Assembly (NCBI RefSeq): GCF_001310225.1
Contig: NZ_CP012898.1
Location: 1,116,001-1,180,000, forward strand
DNA length: 64,000 nt
Reading direction: 5' to 3'
From: Pseudalgibacter alginicilyticus
GTDB lineage: Bacteria > Bacteroidota > Bacteroidia > Flavobacteriales > Flavobacteriaceae
In this document: positions 53,629 through 63,422 of the stretch, piece by piece
Numbering within the stretch: the first letter of the stretch is position 1
How the letters are laid out: each line of letters starts with the position of its first letter
Translations under genes and position numbers: made by a program
Notes under the pieces: generated by a model
Told to the model about the DNA's origin: nothing
The model's database searches: none
The model's input: only the letters and a program-made list of their open reading frames with translations

Positions 53629-54537
53629 TTAAACTTTTTCTCTATAATACATATCTATCATGGGCCTTTGGGTTTCATCACTGTAAGTGTCTGAACCAAT
53701 ATAGTAGAGTCCACCGTTATCAAGTTCTCTCACTACAAAAGTTATTTTATCAACATTGTTTTGTATGGCTTCATAAATAATGGGATTTATATTACCTTCA
53801 AATTTAATTTGGTCGGTGGTGGCTGCTGTTAAAAAATCTTGTGTAAACAAAGAGGTTAAATCTAAAACTGCAGGTTGAGAATCCCATGTCATGTTCTCAT
53901 CTAACTCCCCTAATACAGCCTTAACTGTCATAGTACTTGGTATATTAAGACCAACACTATGAGATTGTACCAGCCAGAACATTAAATTATATCGGCTTTT
54001 ATCTTTAACTTCGTTAAACTGCGAAATATCAAATTCAAAGAAAACGGTTCTATCGTTATTGTTATTAGAACTTCTTAGCTGCAAAAGCTCACTATAGGAT
54101 AGTTCATTCTTCGATCTTTGCATAAAAGCGGTTTTTGAAGCAGGAATGCTCTCTGAAAAGGTATACTTAACAGGAGATACTTTAATATCTGCCCTACCCG
54201 AAGCACCTCCCACTAGTCCATAAGAAGCCACAGCATGAGCCACATAACTAACATCTTTTGATGGCAAGGTTTTAAAAGTAAAAGACTGCTCAGGTATGTC
54301 AATAATATTCTTAACTATTGTAGTCTCTCCGTTAAAATAACTATACCTAAAGGCATATGGAGGTTTACCACCATTAATGGTAATTGAAACTGATGCTGAG
54401 TCTCCTTGAAGTACCTCTTGCGTAAAATCTGTTATACTCGCAGATATTCCATGGCTATCGTCTCCACTGCATGATATAAATGTGCATATTGTTGCGGTGA
54501 GCATTATAAAACCTACTTTAAAATTTATAGTATTCAT
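53629..54537 (-). CDS. Surface lipoprotein with a DNRLRE/CBM96-like domain (SusE/F position)
   Basis: A 302-aa lipoprotein (lipobox ending at Cys23, FISC). An N-terminal PKD/SusE-like sandwich (SVSITINGGKPPYAFRYSYFNG) is followed by a DNRLRE-like domain: DRTVFFEFDISQF, YNLMFWLVQSHS and LGELDENMTWDSQP. Proteins of this kind sit beside SusD on the outer membrane and bind the polysaccharide; CBM96-type domains bind uronic-acid-containing glycans such as alginate. It lies 11 bp after susD in the same operon. No catalytic motif is visible. Confidence 0.75.
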   Translation of the reverse strand: MNTINFKVGFIMLTATICTFISCSGDDSHGISASITDFTQEVLQGDSASVSITINGGKPPYAFRYSYFNGETTIVKNIIDIPEQSFTFKTLPSKDVSYVAHAVASYGLVGGASGRADIKVSPVKYTFSESIPASKTAFMQRSKNELSYSELLQLRSSNNNNDRTVFFEFDISQFNEVKDKSRYNLMFWLVQSHSVGLNIPSTMTVKAVLGELDENMTWDSQPAVLDLTSLFTQDFLTAATTDQIKFEGNINPIIYEAIQNNVDKITFVVRELDNGGLYYIGSDTYSDETQRPMIDMYYREKV

Positions 54538-54548
54538 GATTATATTTT

Positions 54549-56180
54549 TTAATTAATTTCTGTATTGGAATCTGTTTCTACTTTTGGTATTGGCCATAAA
54601 TAACTTCTGCTTGGATCAAAAGTAGCGGTCAAATAATCATACTCTTCATAAGCTGCACTAGAAGTGGTTAAGGACTCTATTCTATAGCCTTTCACCGTTG
54701 TTAGTGCTGTAGCACCTATGTCCCATCGTTTGATATCAAAAAAGCGCAAGCCTTCAAAGGCGAACTCCACACGTCTTTCATGACGAACAATTTGTCTCAG
54801 TTCATTTTGTGATAGGCCTGTCCCTTCCACATCTTGAACCTTTGGCATCATAACACTTGCACGCTGCCTTACCTCATTTATTAAATTAGACACATAGGTT
54901 TCGTCATAATCTCCTGATTCTATTAAGGCTTCTGCCTCCATTAACAAAATATCTGCGTACCTGACAATTATAGGATTTACGCCTGATACCCTGTGCTCCC
55001 ATTTATTGCTGTAATCTATATGTTTACGGACTTTAAAACCTACCGGGGTATTTCTTCCATGACTTGCCGGAATAAATACCTCTGGACTCTCATTAGCTCT
55101 TGTATAGCGAAAAACAGAATACGGTACCACTATTGTAGAATTCATTCTTGGGTCTCTATTAGTAAATCTATTATCATAAATCCCTTCTTGTTTTCCTATA
55201 TAATTTGGGGACAAAACATCTGGATTTACACTTGGGTCATATAATGTGTTTAAAGGATCTTTTATTGATAATCCATTGGTAGAATAAAACTCATCATGCA
55301 AATTTCTGGTCGCGGCATAAGAACCGAACAGCAAAAAATAAGTGTTCCATACAGAAGACAAAGCTAAATCGCTCTGATTTTCTATAAATTGCATATCGAA
55401 GATTGTTTCATTATTACTGGCCTCTCCTTCAGGTAAAAACAATAGTTCATAGTCATCCATTAAACTGTATTTACCTAAATCCTTTACTTTTTGACAATAA
55501 ATTGCAGCTTGATCATACATTTTGTTATATAACAAAACACGCGCCTTTATGGCTAAAGCAGCTCCTTTAGTAGCCCTTCCTTTATCGCTAGCACTATATT
55601 CTATAGGTAATAGATCTGAAGCCGTTTCTAATTCATTTAAAATAAAATCAACAATGTCATTTTTAGGAGTAATAGGTTTATTAGCCTCTGCTAAACTTTC
55701 TACTCTTATTCTTAAGGGAACACCTCCATAAAATTCAGTCAAATCCAAATATGCTAAAGCTCTCATGAAAGTAGCTTCTCCTTTAAATTGGTTATACTTC
55801 TCTTCCGACAACTCTATATTATCTATATTATCCAAAACGGTATTTGCTCTCAATATCATTTTATAGTTACGAACCCATTTGGTTTCCACAAAAGTATTTT
55901 CGTTATTAAAAGAGCCGTTCCATATCTCTATATAAGTACTTTGAATGCCATTATCTGTAAAGAAATCTGTGATAATAGGCTCTAGAGGATCAGAAATATA
56001 GGAACTATATATACCATTTACAGCCTCTTCTATATCCCTACTTGATGAGATATTATCGGGAGCCAAAAAATCAATAGGCTGCTTATCAAGGAAATCGGCA
56101 TCATCGCATGCACAAAAAAACATACCGAATAGGCCTAACAGCAGTAGGACCTTGTTTTTAATATTTTTCATAGTTTTCAT
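54549..56180 (-). CDS. susD: SusD/RagB-family outer-membrane lipoprotein, second PUL
   Basis: A 543-aa SusD homologue with lipobox ending at Cys25 (FFCAC) and the family markers NISSSRDIEEAVNGIYSSY, KGEATFMRALAYLDLTEFYGG, ALAIKARVLLYNK, RYADILLMEAEALIESG, LRQIVRHERRVEFAFEGLRF and the closing YLWPIPKVETDSN. It binds oligosaccharides at the SusC entrance. It follows susC by 4 bp and is surely co-transcribed. A second methionine at residue 4 could be the true start. Confidence 0.95.
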   Translation of the reverse strand: MKTMKNIKNKVLLLLGLFGMFFCACDDADFLDKQPIDFLAPDNISSSRDIEEAVNGIYSSYISDPLEPIITDFFTDNGIQSTYIEIWNGSFNNENTFVETKWVRNYKMILRANTVLDNIDNIELSEEKYNQFKGEATFMRALAYLDLTEFYGGVPLRIRVESLAEANKPITPKNDIVDFILNELETASDLLPIEYSASDKGRATKGAALAIKARVLLYNKMYDQAAIYCQKVKDLGKYSLMDDYELLFLPEGEASNNETIFDMQFIENQSDLALSSVWNTYFLLFGSYAATRNLHDEFYSTNGLSIKDPLNTLYDPSVNPDVLSPNYIGKQEGIYDNRFTNRDPRMNSTIVVPYSVFRYTRANESPEVFIPASHGRNTPVGFKVRKHIDYSNKWEHRVSGVNPIIVRYADILLMEAEALIESGDYDETYVSNLINEVRQRASVMMPKVQDVEGTGLSQNELRQIVRHERRVEFAFEGLRFFDIKRWDIGATALTTVKGYRIESLTTSSAAYEEYDYLTATFDPSRSYLWPIPKVETDSNTEIN

Positions 56181-56184
56181 ATTT

Positions 56185-59100
56185 TTAAAAGTTTAAGTTA
56201 AGTCCACAGGACAAAGACTGTATTTGAGGATGAAACGGTTGATTGGTAACATTATACGGTCTTTCTGGATCAAAACCGCTTATATAGTTCGTAAAAGTTA
56301 AAATGTTTTCTGCACTAAAAAACAATCTTAATCTAGATATGTTTAATCTTTCTATAACTTCTTTCGGTAAATTATATGATAGTTCTATGTTTTTTATCCT
56401 GAAATATGAAGCGTTCGTAACATAATAACTGGATTCCAAACCATTCCTTTCCAAACTCTTTGTAAGTCTTCTGTATTTGGTTGAAGGATTATCAAAAGTC
56501 CATCTATTGTCCGCTTGAAATTGCTGAATGGAGCTATTACTTCCATTATTTAAAAACTTCTGAAGATATCCATTTTGATAAGCTTCCGCTCCGCCAATAC
56601 CTTGACCTATGATATTTAATCCCCAGTTTTTATAAGATAAGTTTATAGTACCTCCATAATAAAATTTAGGTACAGACCTACCTATAATAGTTTTATCATC
56701 TGAGTTGATAATTCCATTGCCATCAATATCCCTGAATTTCTCATCCCCAGGCCATACTCTAGGCATAATACCACTTGGGTCAGCATTTTCATCTTTCAGT
56801 TGATAATCTCTATTATAATGCTCAATGGATGGGTCGCTATCATTTTGCCAAGTAAAATCATCTACTTGATAAATGTCATCAACTTTGTAGCCATAAAAGC
56901 TCGCAAAAGGGTGGCCTACTTGACTTCTTAAAACATCAGATTGATCCACAAAATCCAAGCCTCCTAAATCGGTAACTTCATTCTTCAGATAGGTGAAGTT
57001 TGTATTTATAGAATAACTAAATCCATTTTTATTTGGCTTACTAGTATAGCCAAGGGATAACTCAAAACCTTTATTGGTCATGTCTCCGATATTTTGGTAA
57101 GGACGTTCTGAAACACCTAGAGACGTTGGAATAGTTACTCTCGCTAAAATGTCATAGGTTTTCTTGTCAAAATATTCAAATGTTGCCGATACTCTATTAA
57201 AAAGTTCTAAGTCGAATCCTAAATTGATTTGTTCGGTTGTTTCCCATTTTGTATCTGGGTTAGCTAAAACAATGGTTCCTCTACCAGAAACTACGCTGCC
57301 ACCAAAGTTATAAAATTCACTACCACTCATTTGGTCAGATGCTGCGTAATATGAACCAATACTTTGATTACCCAATCTACCCCACGACCCTCTCAATTTT
57401 AAAAATAAATAATCTAGAGATTTCATGAATTTTTCTTTAGAAATTACCCAACCCGCAGAGATAGATGGAAAATTACCCCATTGATTTTCTAGAGCGAACC
57501 TTGAAGACCCATCTCGTCTCATGTTTAATTCCAGTAAATATTTGGATGCAAAGGAGTAATTTAAACGACCAAAATACGATACAGTTGAACTCTCATTAGC
57601 ATTACTTGTTAAAAAATAGGAATTAGGATCCCCTAAATCAAAAATTGGTTGATTAGATGATAAATCGTCTACTTTAGCATAATCTGTTTGGTAAATTCGT
57701 TCTAATCTTTCGTATCCTAACAGAGCAGAAAAGTTATGTTTTTTAAGTCTCTTAGAATAGTTTAATGTTGTGGTTAATGTACTGTTGGTTGTACTAGTGA
57801 ATCTTTTCTCTAAAGAGGAATCCGTTAAACTTGGTGACTCTCCTAAAATGTTTCCCGCAAAAAACATCTCTGGAACAAACCTTTGGTATTCTAAATTATA
57901 TTTATTGTTTCCATAGGTAAGTTTTGCTTGCAAGTTTTTAATAGGCTCTATTTGCATATAGTATTGTGTAATTAAAGATTTAGTAGTACGATCAATACCA
58001 CCACCAAAATCTTTTGCTCCCAAATATCTCCCTTGTCCAGAATAGTAGGTAACACCTTCTTCGTCTGGTAACGACTCTACAAACGTTGTAGCATTTGTGG
58101 CAGATAGTACATTCATTAAACTGGCTGTAGAAGAAATTAATTCATCAACAACTTGATCATAACCAGATAAAGCAACACCAATTTTAACCTTTCTGTTCAA
58201 AAAATAAGAATCAAACCTGGTTCTATAAGTTACCTTGTCTGATTCAGTACCTTTAAGAATTCCTTTCTGATTATAGTAACCTACTGAACCTGTAAATGTA
58301 AAATCCTCAGTCCCTTGTTTAACATTTAAGAAACTATTTTGAGTTAAACCATCTCCTAAGAAAATACCATACCAATCTGTGTTAGGTCTTATAGGGTCAA
58401 TACCATACTTAAACAATTCTATATCCTCTCGAGAATATTGATCTTGTTGACCTACATTTCTTAAGGCTTCATTTGTTAATTCAGCATGCACCCAAGAATC
58501 TAAAGTTTCTGGTAATTTAGTCGCATATTGTACTGCTGTAATTGTATTAAAATCCAAAGAAAGTTTACCAACTGAGGCTCTTTTAGTTTTTATAACAATG
58601 ACCCCCGCTGAAGCCCGTGACCCATAAATGGAAGCTGAAGCAGCATCTTTTAAAACAGAAATACTTTCAATGTCAGCTGGATTGACATCACTTAATTGCC
58701 CCGGAATATCATCAATAATTACCAAGGGGTCATTATTATTATCTATAGAAGAAATTCCTCTAATTCTTATGGTAGCGTTGTCATCTCCTGGGCTTCCAGA
58801 ACTTTGTGTCACACTTACCCCAGCGACCTTACCTTGTAAAATTTGACTACTAGAAGTTAAGGGTCTTGATTCTACGTCTTTTAATTCAACGGTTGAAACA
58901 GCACCAGTAACCTCTATTTTTTTCTGACTTCCATAACCAATTAGAACAACTTCGTTAAGTTCTGAGATTTCCTCTTGCATGACCATTTTCAATTCAGTTA
59001 AACCTTTGATATTTATTTCTTGTGGGACATATCCCAAATAAGAAACCCTAATAATTTCGTTGTCTTCTAGAGGTGCAATAGTAAATTCACCATTAAAATC

Positions 59101-59256
59101 GGTTAGAGTACCTATGGTCGTTCCTTTTACAATCACGATTGCACCGGGTATTGGTATTCCAGATCCATCTACAACAAGACCCGAAACCCTATTATGTTGT
59201 CCATAGCTAAAGGCGCACAACAAACATGTGGCAATTAATAATTTAATGTTCTTCAT
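56185..59256 (-). CDS. susC: SusC/RagA-family TonB-dependent transporter, second PUL
   Basis: A 1023-aa TonB-dependent transporter. It has a signal peptide (to about 19, FSYGQ), a carboxypeptidase-like domain (GLVVDGSGIPIPGAIV, GTLTDFNGEFTI, VSYLGYVPQ), a TonB-box/plug start (NEVVLIGYGSQKKIEVTGAV), plug markers (TIRIRGISSIDNNNDPLVIID and SISVLKDAASASIYGSRASAG) and a C-terminal beta-barrel ending in an aromatic residue (SCGLNLNF). It imports the oligosaccharide released at the surface by this locus. It is the first gene of the susCD part; the FAD oxidoreductase gene ends 84 bases upstream. Confidence 0.96.
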   Translation of the reverse strand: MKNIKLLIATCLLCAFSYGQHNRVSGLVVDGSGIPIPGAIVIVKGTTIGTLTDFNGEFTIAPLEDNEIIRVSYLGYVPQEINIKGLTELKMVMQEEISELNEVVLIGYGSQKKIEVTGAVSTVELKDVESRPLTSSSQILQGKVAGVSVTQSSGSPGDDNATIRIRGISSIDNNNDPLVIIDDIPGQLSDVNPADIESISVLKDAASASIYGSRASAGVIVIKTKRASVGKLSLDFNTITAVQYATKLPETLDSWVHAELTNEALRNVGQQDQYSREDIELFKYGIDPIRPNTDWYGIFLGDGLTQNSFLNVKQGTEDFTFTGSVGYYNQKGILKGTESDKVTYRTRFDSYFLNRKVKIGVALSGYDQVVDELISSTASLMNVLSATNATTFVESLPDEEGVTYYSGQGRYLGAKDFGGGIDRTTKSLITQYYMQIEPIKNLQAKLTYGNNKYNLEYQRFVPEMFFAGNILGESPSLTDSSLEKRFTSTTNSTLTTTLNYSKRLKKHNFSALLGYERLERIYQTDYAKVDDLSSNQPIFDLGDPNSYFLTSNANESSTVSYFGRLNYSFASKYLLELNMRRDGSSRFALENQWGNFPSISAGWVISKEKFMKSLDYLFLKLRGSWGRLGNQSIGSYYAASDQMSGSEFYNFGGSVVSGRGTIVLANPDTKWETTEQINLGFDLELFNRVSATFEYFDKKTYDILARVTIPTSLGVSERPYQNIGDMTNKGFELSLGYTSKPNKNGFSYSINTNFTYLKNEVTDLGGLDFVDQSDVLRSQVGHPFASFYGYKVDDIYQVDDFTWQNDSDPSIEHYNRDYQLKDENADPSGIMPRVWPGDEKFRDIDGNGIINSDDKTIIGRSVPKFYYGGTINLSYKNWGLNIIGQGIGGAEAYQNGYLQKFLNNGSNSSIQQFQADNRWTFDNPSTKYRRLTKSLERNGLESSYYVTNASYFRIKNIELSYNLPKEVIERLNISRLRLFFSAENILTFTNYISGFDPERPYNVTNQPFHPQIQSLSCGLNLNF

Positions 59257-59340
59257 GTGTTAAAATTTTAGTTGTCGTTAATAATTTATAGTTAGTTTTA
59301 TTTTTAGTAAGGTTTCTCATTGTATTCAATTGTTTTCGAA

Positions 59341-61620
59341 TTATGTTATAAATATTTCAAATAATGACACTGGAATATTCTTTTTATTAGAATAGAATTC
59401 TATGGTCAGCATGTTTGTATTAATAGTTTTAGATAATAAGACCGAGACTATTGTTTGATGATTTTCAACTTCCTCGAATATTACTTTTCCTAGCTGATCT
59501 TTTATTTTAAAATGTCTCACACAAAATGGCATTACACTCTCGGGATGACCGTAAAGAGAGGATTCCATAGGGTGGTCAAAATCTGTATCAAAAAATAATT
59601 TGATTGATTTTATACTCTGAACCGTTTCCCATTTCAGTGTTATTTTAGGTTTTTCATCATTTAAATTCGCCGCCCAAGCATTCGTGCCTAAATAAGGTCT
59701 TACAAAACCATTGCATAGATTGTCCTTACCATATATATCTAAAGCTGGACTTATAGAAAATGCCAGATTATGACCTTGTGGTCTTCGTTGTGGAATCCAA
59801 AACTCAAAAGTGTCAATCCCAATATTAGATGGAGGTGTTTGCATTCCATTATTATTTACCGCTTTGTTTTTTCCATTGAATAAAGACAGTATACCTGTAA
59901 TACGCTGTTCACTTGTGCGAATTGAAACATCTTCATTTTTTAGGAATGTTATAAATGCATATTGATTTGTTTCTAAAGTTGTATTAAATGAAAACTCAAC
60001 TTCCTGTACTCCAACTGCCAATTGAATTTCTTTGCTCTCTAAAATAACATCTGGTGTATAATGCCCTGTATTCTTACAAATCCTAAGTTGTACTTGTACC
60101 GCTGTAACTTTTTTTGAAGAAAATTGAAATGAATAACTATACTTAATTCCGGCAATTAAAGGTATTAACTGAGCAGTACCCTTGTCTAAAACAACCCATG
60201 CACCATCGGGCTTTAAATGACTAAATTTTAAGGTACTAGATGTACTAATCATTGCTTTATTAACCAAATTAGTATCTTGGTTTATAGCAACCCCTGGAAT
60301 ACTTTGCCCATTTAAACTTAAGGTTTGTTGTAGTTGTGTTATTTGATTTTTTTCAATTAAATCCGATGGTAATATTTTATTCTTAATACATTGGGCCGCT
60401 CCGTACCCAATAGACTGACCACTATGCGCTGTGGTTGCCATTACACGTGTAGTACCAAAGGCCACGTGCGTGGCACTCATAATACGACCTCCAATAAATA
60501 AATTTGAAATGTTTTTGCTTATCAGAGAACGTAATGGTATTTGGTAAATCCCTTTAGAATGGTATTGAGTACATCCAGGTTTACTATCGTACACACCATC
60601 AGCAGGATGTAAATCAACCGCCCAACCACCAAAGGAGACCGCATCATCAAAAAGACGTTGTTCAATGACATCTTGTTGTTTCATCATGTATAAACCTTCA
60701 AAACGTCTACTTTCCCTTTTTCCAGGTATAGTACCTACCCATTCAAGCGTTAAGTTTTCTGCATCCGGAAAGTTGCCTGAATTTTTTATATAATCCCAAA
60801 CTCCATATACAACTTTCCAAAGTTCCCATTTAATGTCCTCAGATTCGTGAGTAGTGTCTTTTCTGCCTCCATACTCTAACCACCATAACCTACATCCTTG
60901 TGATGTAGAACTAATATCTTTATATCGAGGAATTTTAGTTATATCTTTTAATGCAAATTCTGGAGCAACATATTTTATTGGTCTTCCAGCATCCTTGCTA
61001 TAAAAATAAATGGAATGTCCCAAAAGCTCACCAAAGGCAACATCTGGCGCAAATTTTTCACCAAACTCCTTAACCGTTTCTGCCCCCATTCTAAATGCTG
61101 CTCCAGCTTGAAAAGCAACTATACCATCACCTGAAGTATCGCAAAATAAGTGACCTATAATTCTATAAGTTGTTGAATTTTGACTGCAAAATGCAGCTAT
61201 TTCACTAATTGTTGTGGAGTTAGATTTTGAAACTTCGTAAACAGAAGTATTCAATAATAGAGTGATATTCTTTTCATTAGTAACTTTTTCAAGTAAAATT
61301 GTATCAAAAATTAGGGTATTCCCTTCTTTATTACGATACATGTTTTCTACCAATATTTCATCAATGATACCGCCTTCTCTTGCCCATCTATTATTGTTCC
61401 CCATATGCGAAGTCGCCCCTAAAATCCATAATCTTACCTCACTAGAAGCATTCCCTCCCAAAACCGGCCTATCTTGCACAAGAGTCACAGAAATACCCTC
61501 GCGAGCGGCAGAAATGGCAGAACAAACACCTGCCATTCCACCACCTACTACTACTAACTCAGAATTTATAACTACAGTTTTATTACTTCTGGTGTTAATA
61601 TCAAAATCTTTAATTATCAT
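59341..61620 (-). CDS. FAD-dependent oxidoreductase with C-terminal discoidin-like region
   Basis: A 759-aa cytoplasmic protein of the FAD_oxidored type. The nucleotide-binding start is LVVVGGGMAGVCSAISAAREG (Gly26-Gly31), then LVQDRPVLGGNASSEVRLWI, ALFCDTSG-like HLFCDTSGDGIVAFQAGA, and the closing FAD contact NLFIGGRIMSATHVAFGTTRVM. From about residue 450 there are two beta-sandwich-like modules, the last resembling a discoidin fold. There is no signal peptide. Members of this family occur in PULs and may oxidise a sugar, but no substrate is established that I can name. It overlaps the symporter gene by 11 bp, so the two are translationally coupled. Confidence 0.8.
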   Translation of the reverse strand: MIIKDFDINTRSNKTVVINSELVVVGGGMAGVCSAISAAREGISVTLVQDRPVLGGNASSEVRLWILGATSHMGNNNRWAREGGIIDEILVENMYRNKEGNTLIFDTILLEKVTNEKNITLLLNTSVYEVSKSNSTTISEIAAFCSQNSTTYRIIGHLFCDTSGDGIVAFQAGAAFRMGAETVKEFGEKFAPDVAFGELLGHSIYFYSKDAGRPIKYVAPEFALKDITKIPRYKDISSTSQGCRLWWLEYGGRKDTTHESEDIKWELWKVVYGVWDYIKNSGNFPDAENLTLEWVGTIPGKRESRRFEGLYMMKQQDVIEQRLFDDAVSFGGWAVDLHPADGVYDSKPGCTQYHSKGIYQIPLRSLISKNISNLFIGGRIMSATHVAFGTTRVMATTAHSGQSIGYGAAQCIKNKILPSDLIEKNQITQLQQTLSLNGQSIPGVAINQDTNLVNKAMISTSSTLKFSHLKPDGAWVVLDKGTAQLIPLIAGIKYSYSFQFSSKKVTAVQVQLRICKNTGHYTPDVILESKEIQLAVGVQEVEFSFNTTLETNQYAFITFLKNEDVSIRTSEQRITGILSLFNGKNKAVNNNGMQTPPSNIGIDTFEFWIPQRRPQGHNLAFSISPALDIYGKDNLCNGFVRPYLGTNAWAANLNDEKPKITLKWETVQSIKSIKLFFDTDFDHPMESSLYGHPESVMPFCVRHFKIKDQLGKVIFEEVENHQTIVSVLLSKTINTNMLTIEFYSNKKNIPVSLFEIFIT

Positions 61621-63295
61621 ACTTATTCTGTATTTTTTTTAACGCCTTTTTATTTAAATTTTTCTTGATAACGAATCCACCAAGAGTCGTAACTAAAAGT
61701 CCCATACCACCAACTAGAAAGACTCCATTTTCAGCAACAATAGTTAATGAGAGGATTAACGCCCCTGTTGATGCGACACCAATACCAATAACGCGCCCCC
61801 CTTTTTTATTAATCTTTTTTGAATCTTCCTCAGGAATATCGGATACTAATTCGACATTTTTTATATAATCTTGATAAACTGTTTCACTACCTTTTGTAGT
61901 CATAAAATACAGTTCCGTTATAGCTAATAACACTATTGGAATACCTACACCAAAGCTCATTTCTAAAGTCCTACTCAAAGTTATATCTAGGAATTGAGGT
62001 GCTAAAAACTTAAAGAAACTATTAATAGATAATGCAATTATAGTAACAAACAATGCTGTTTTACCGGTTTGTCTACTCGAAAACATAGCCCATAATGGTG
62101 GTAAAAACATCGCACCTCCTGTAATTGCTGCCAAAGACAAAACAAATTCTACAACACCACCTAATAAGGGCACCAATAAGGCAACAACTATAGTTATTAA
62201 ACCTAAAATGATTGTTGATAGCTTCGCAACTTTAATTAGTTGATTTGCATTAGCATTTGGTTTAAAATGTTTATAAACATCATTAGTCAATACACCGGCC
62301 GAAATATTTAAAGTTGTGTTTACGGAACTAGATGTTGCAAAAACCATCCCTCCAAGTATAAGTCCTAGCATGCCAACAGGCAATACTTCTTTGCACATTA
62401 ATAAATAGGCCCCTTCATTAGCAAGGCCTTCTAAATTAGGGTTCAGTACTCGATAAATCATAGGAGGTAGCATCCAAACAATTGGACTTACTAAATACAG
62501 CGCTCCAAAAAGCCATCCCACTTTTTTTGCATCTCTGGCCGTTGAAACACTTGTATATCTTTGTACATAAGCCCAATTCCCTGCAATAAAAAAAAGATTA
62601 TAAAATCCAAAAGCTACAATAAAGCCCCATGAATACTCTTCATTCACAAGATTGAAAAAATCTACAGGAGCTTTAGCTACAAAATTATTTATTCCACCAA
62701 TTTTATCTAAGGATAATGGCACTACTATTAATACTGCGGCGGTAAGAACCACAAATTGTAATACATCTGTAACTATAACGGCCCAAAGACCTCCAACAGC
62801 TGTATAAATGAGTATTAACACTCCCAAAACTATAATACTCATTGTAATCGGCACTCCAGTGGACACCTCTACTATCTTCGCCACTGGATATAAAAAAGCA
62901 CCTGTTGTAAATAAAGAGATAACCAAAAACAAATAGGTATATACTTTTTGAGTACTGTAACCCAATCTGTTTGTAATAAATTCTGCAGCCGTTAGAGCCT
63001 TAGTTTTTCTCCATTTAGGAGCAATAAAAAATCCAATAATAAATCCAGCAATAGCCATAGTTAATTGTATAGTGACAGCTACCCAGCCACTATTGTAGGC
63101 TATAGAGCCCCATACTACAAAAGTTCCTGCCGAGAAAAAACTCATGAATAGAGATAAACCACTCATCCACCAAGGTAAATTACCTCCTGCAGCAAAATAG
63201 GATTTCATATTTTTTCCAGAATTGGAAAAAGAAAGGCCACAAATAAAAATAAGAATTGTAAATATTATTAATATACCAAAATCTATAGTACCCAA
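61610..63295 (-). CDS. SSS-family sodium:solute symporter
   Basis: A 561-aa membrane protein of the sodium:solute symporter family, about 13-14 helices. Family markers are SNSGKNMKSYFAAGGNLPWWMSGLS, the TM-rich GWVAVTIQLTM, FITNRLGYSTQKVYTYLF, the signature AVGGLWAVIVTDVLQFVVL and GMVFATSSSVNTTLNISAGVLTNDVYK. The C-terminus is cytoplasmic and lysine-rich, followed by two helices. It would import the monosaccharide or a small acid released by the PUL enzymes, coupled to Na+. It is the first gene of the whole minus-strand run to 41781. LacI-type operator sequences lie 79-127 bp upstream. Confidence 0.93.
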   Translation of the reverse strand: MGTIDFGILIIFTILIFICGLSFSNSGKNMKSYFAAGGNLPWWMSGLSLFMSFFSAGTFVVWGSIAYNSGWVAVTIQLTMAIAGFIIGFFIAPKWRKTKALTAAEFITNRLGYSTQKVYTYLFLVISLFTTGAFLYPVAKIVEVSTGVPITMSIIVLGVLILIYTAVGGLWAVIVTDVLQFVVLTAAVLIVVPLSLDKIGGINNFVAKAPVDFFNLVNEEYSWGFIVAFGFYNLFFIAGNWAYVQRYTSVSTARDAKKVGWLFGALYLVSPIVWMLPPMIYRVLNPNLEGLANEGAYLLMCKEVLPVGMLGLILGGMVFATSSSVNTTLNISAGVLTNDVYKHFKPNANANQLIKVAKLSTIILGLITIVVALLVPLLGGVVEFVLSLAAITGGAMFLPPLWAMFSSRQTGKTALFVTIIALSINSFFKFLAPQFLDITLSRTLEMSFGVGIPIVLLAITELYFMTTKGSETVYQDYIKNVELVSDIPEEDSKKINKKGGRVIGIGVASTGALILSLTIVAENGVFLVGGMGLLVTTLGGFVIKKNLNKKALKKIQNKYDN

Positions 63296-63321
63296 AACAG
63301 TTTAGTTTAATTTAGTTCAAT

Positions 63322-63329
63322 CAAAAATA
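63322..63329 (-). promoter_or_regulatory. Candidate -7 element for the symporter operon
   Basis: On the minus strand this reads TATTTTTG, fitting TAnnTTTG, 26 bases before the start codon at 63295. No clear TTG -33 element is present, which fits a regulated promoter. Confidence 0.35.
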
Positions 63330-63373
63330 TGTATTAAAAGTTCTTTAAAGTGTAACACGAAATGAAATAAAAT

Positions 63374-63422
63374 CGAAAACGATACCGAAAACGATACCAT
63401 TTACCGAAAACGTTTTCGGTAA
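63374..63422. promoter_or_regulatory. LacI-type operator cluster upstream of the symporter
   Basis: A 22-bp perfect palindrome (half-site TTACCGAAAAC, 63401-63422, centre CG) is typical of LacI-family operators. On one side are two tandem copies of CGAAAACGATACC (63374-63386 and 63386-63398, sharing one base) that repeat the same CGAAAACG core at a 12-bp period. No LacI-family gene is in the window. Confidence 0.65.
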
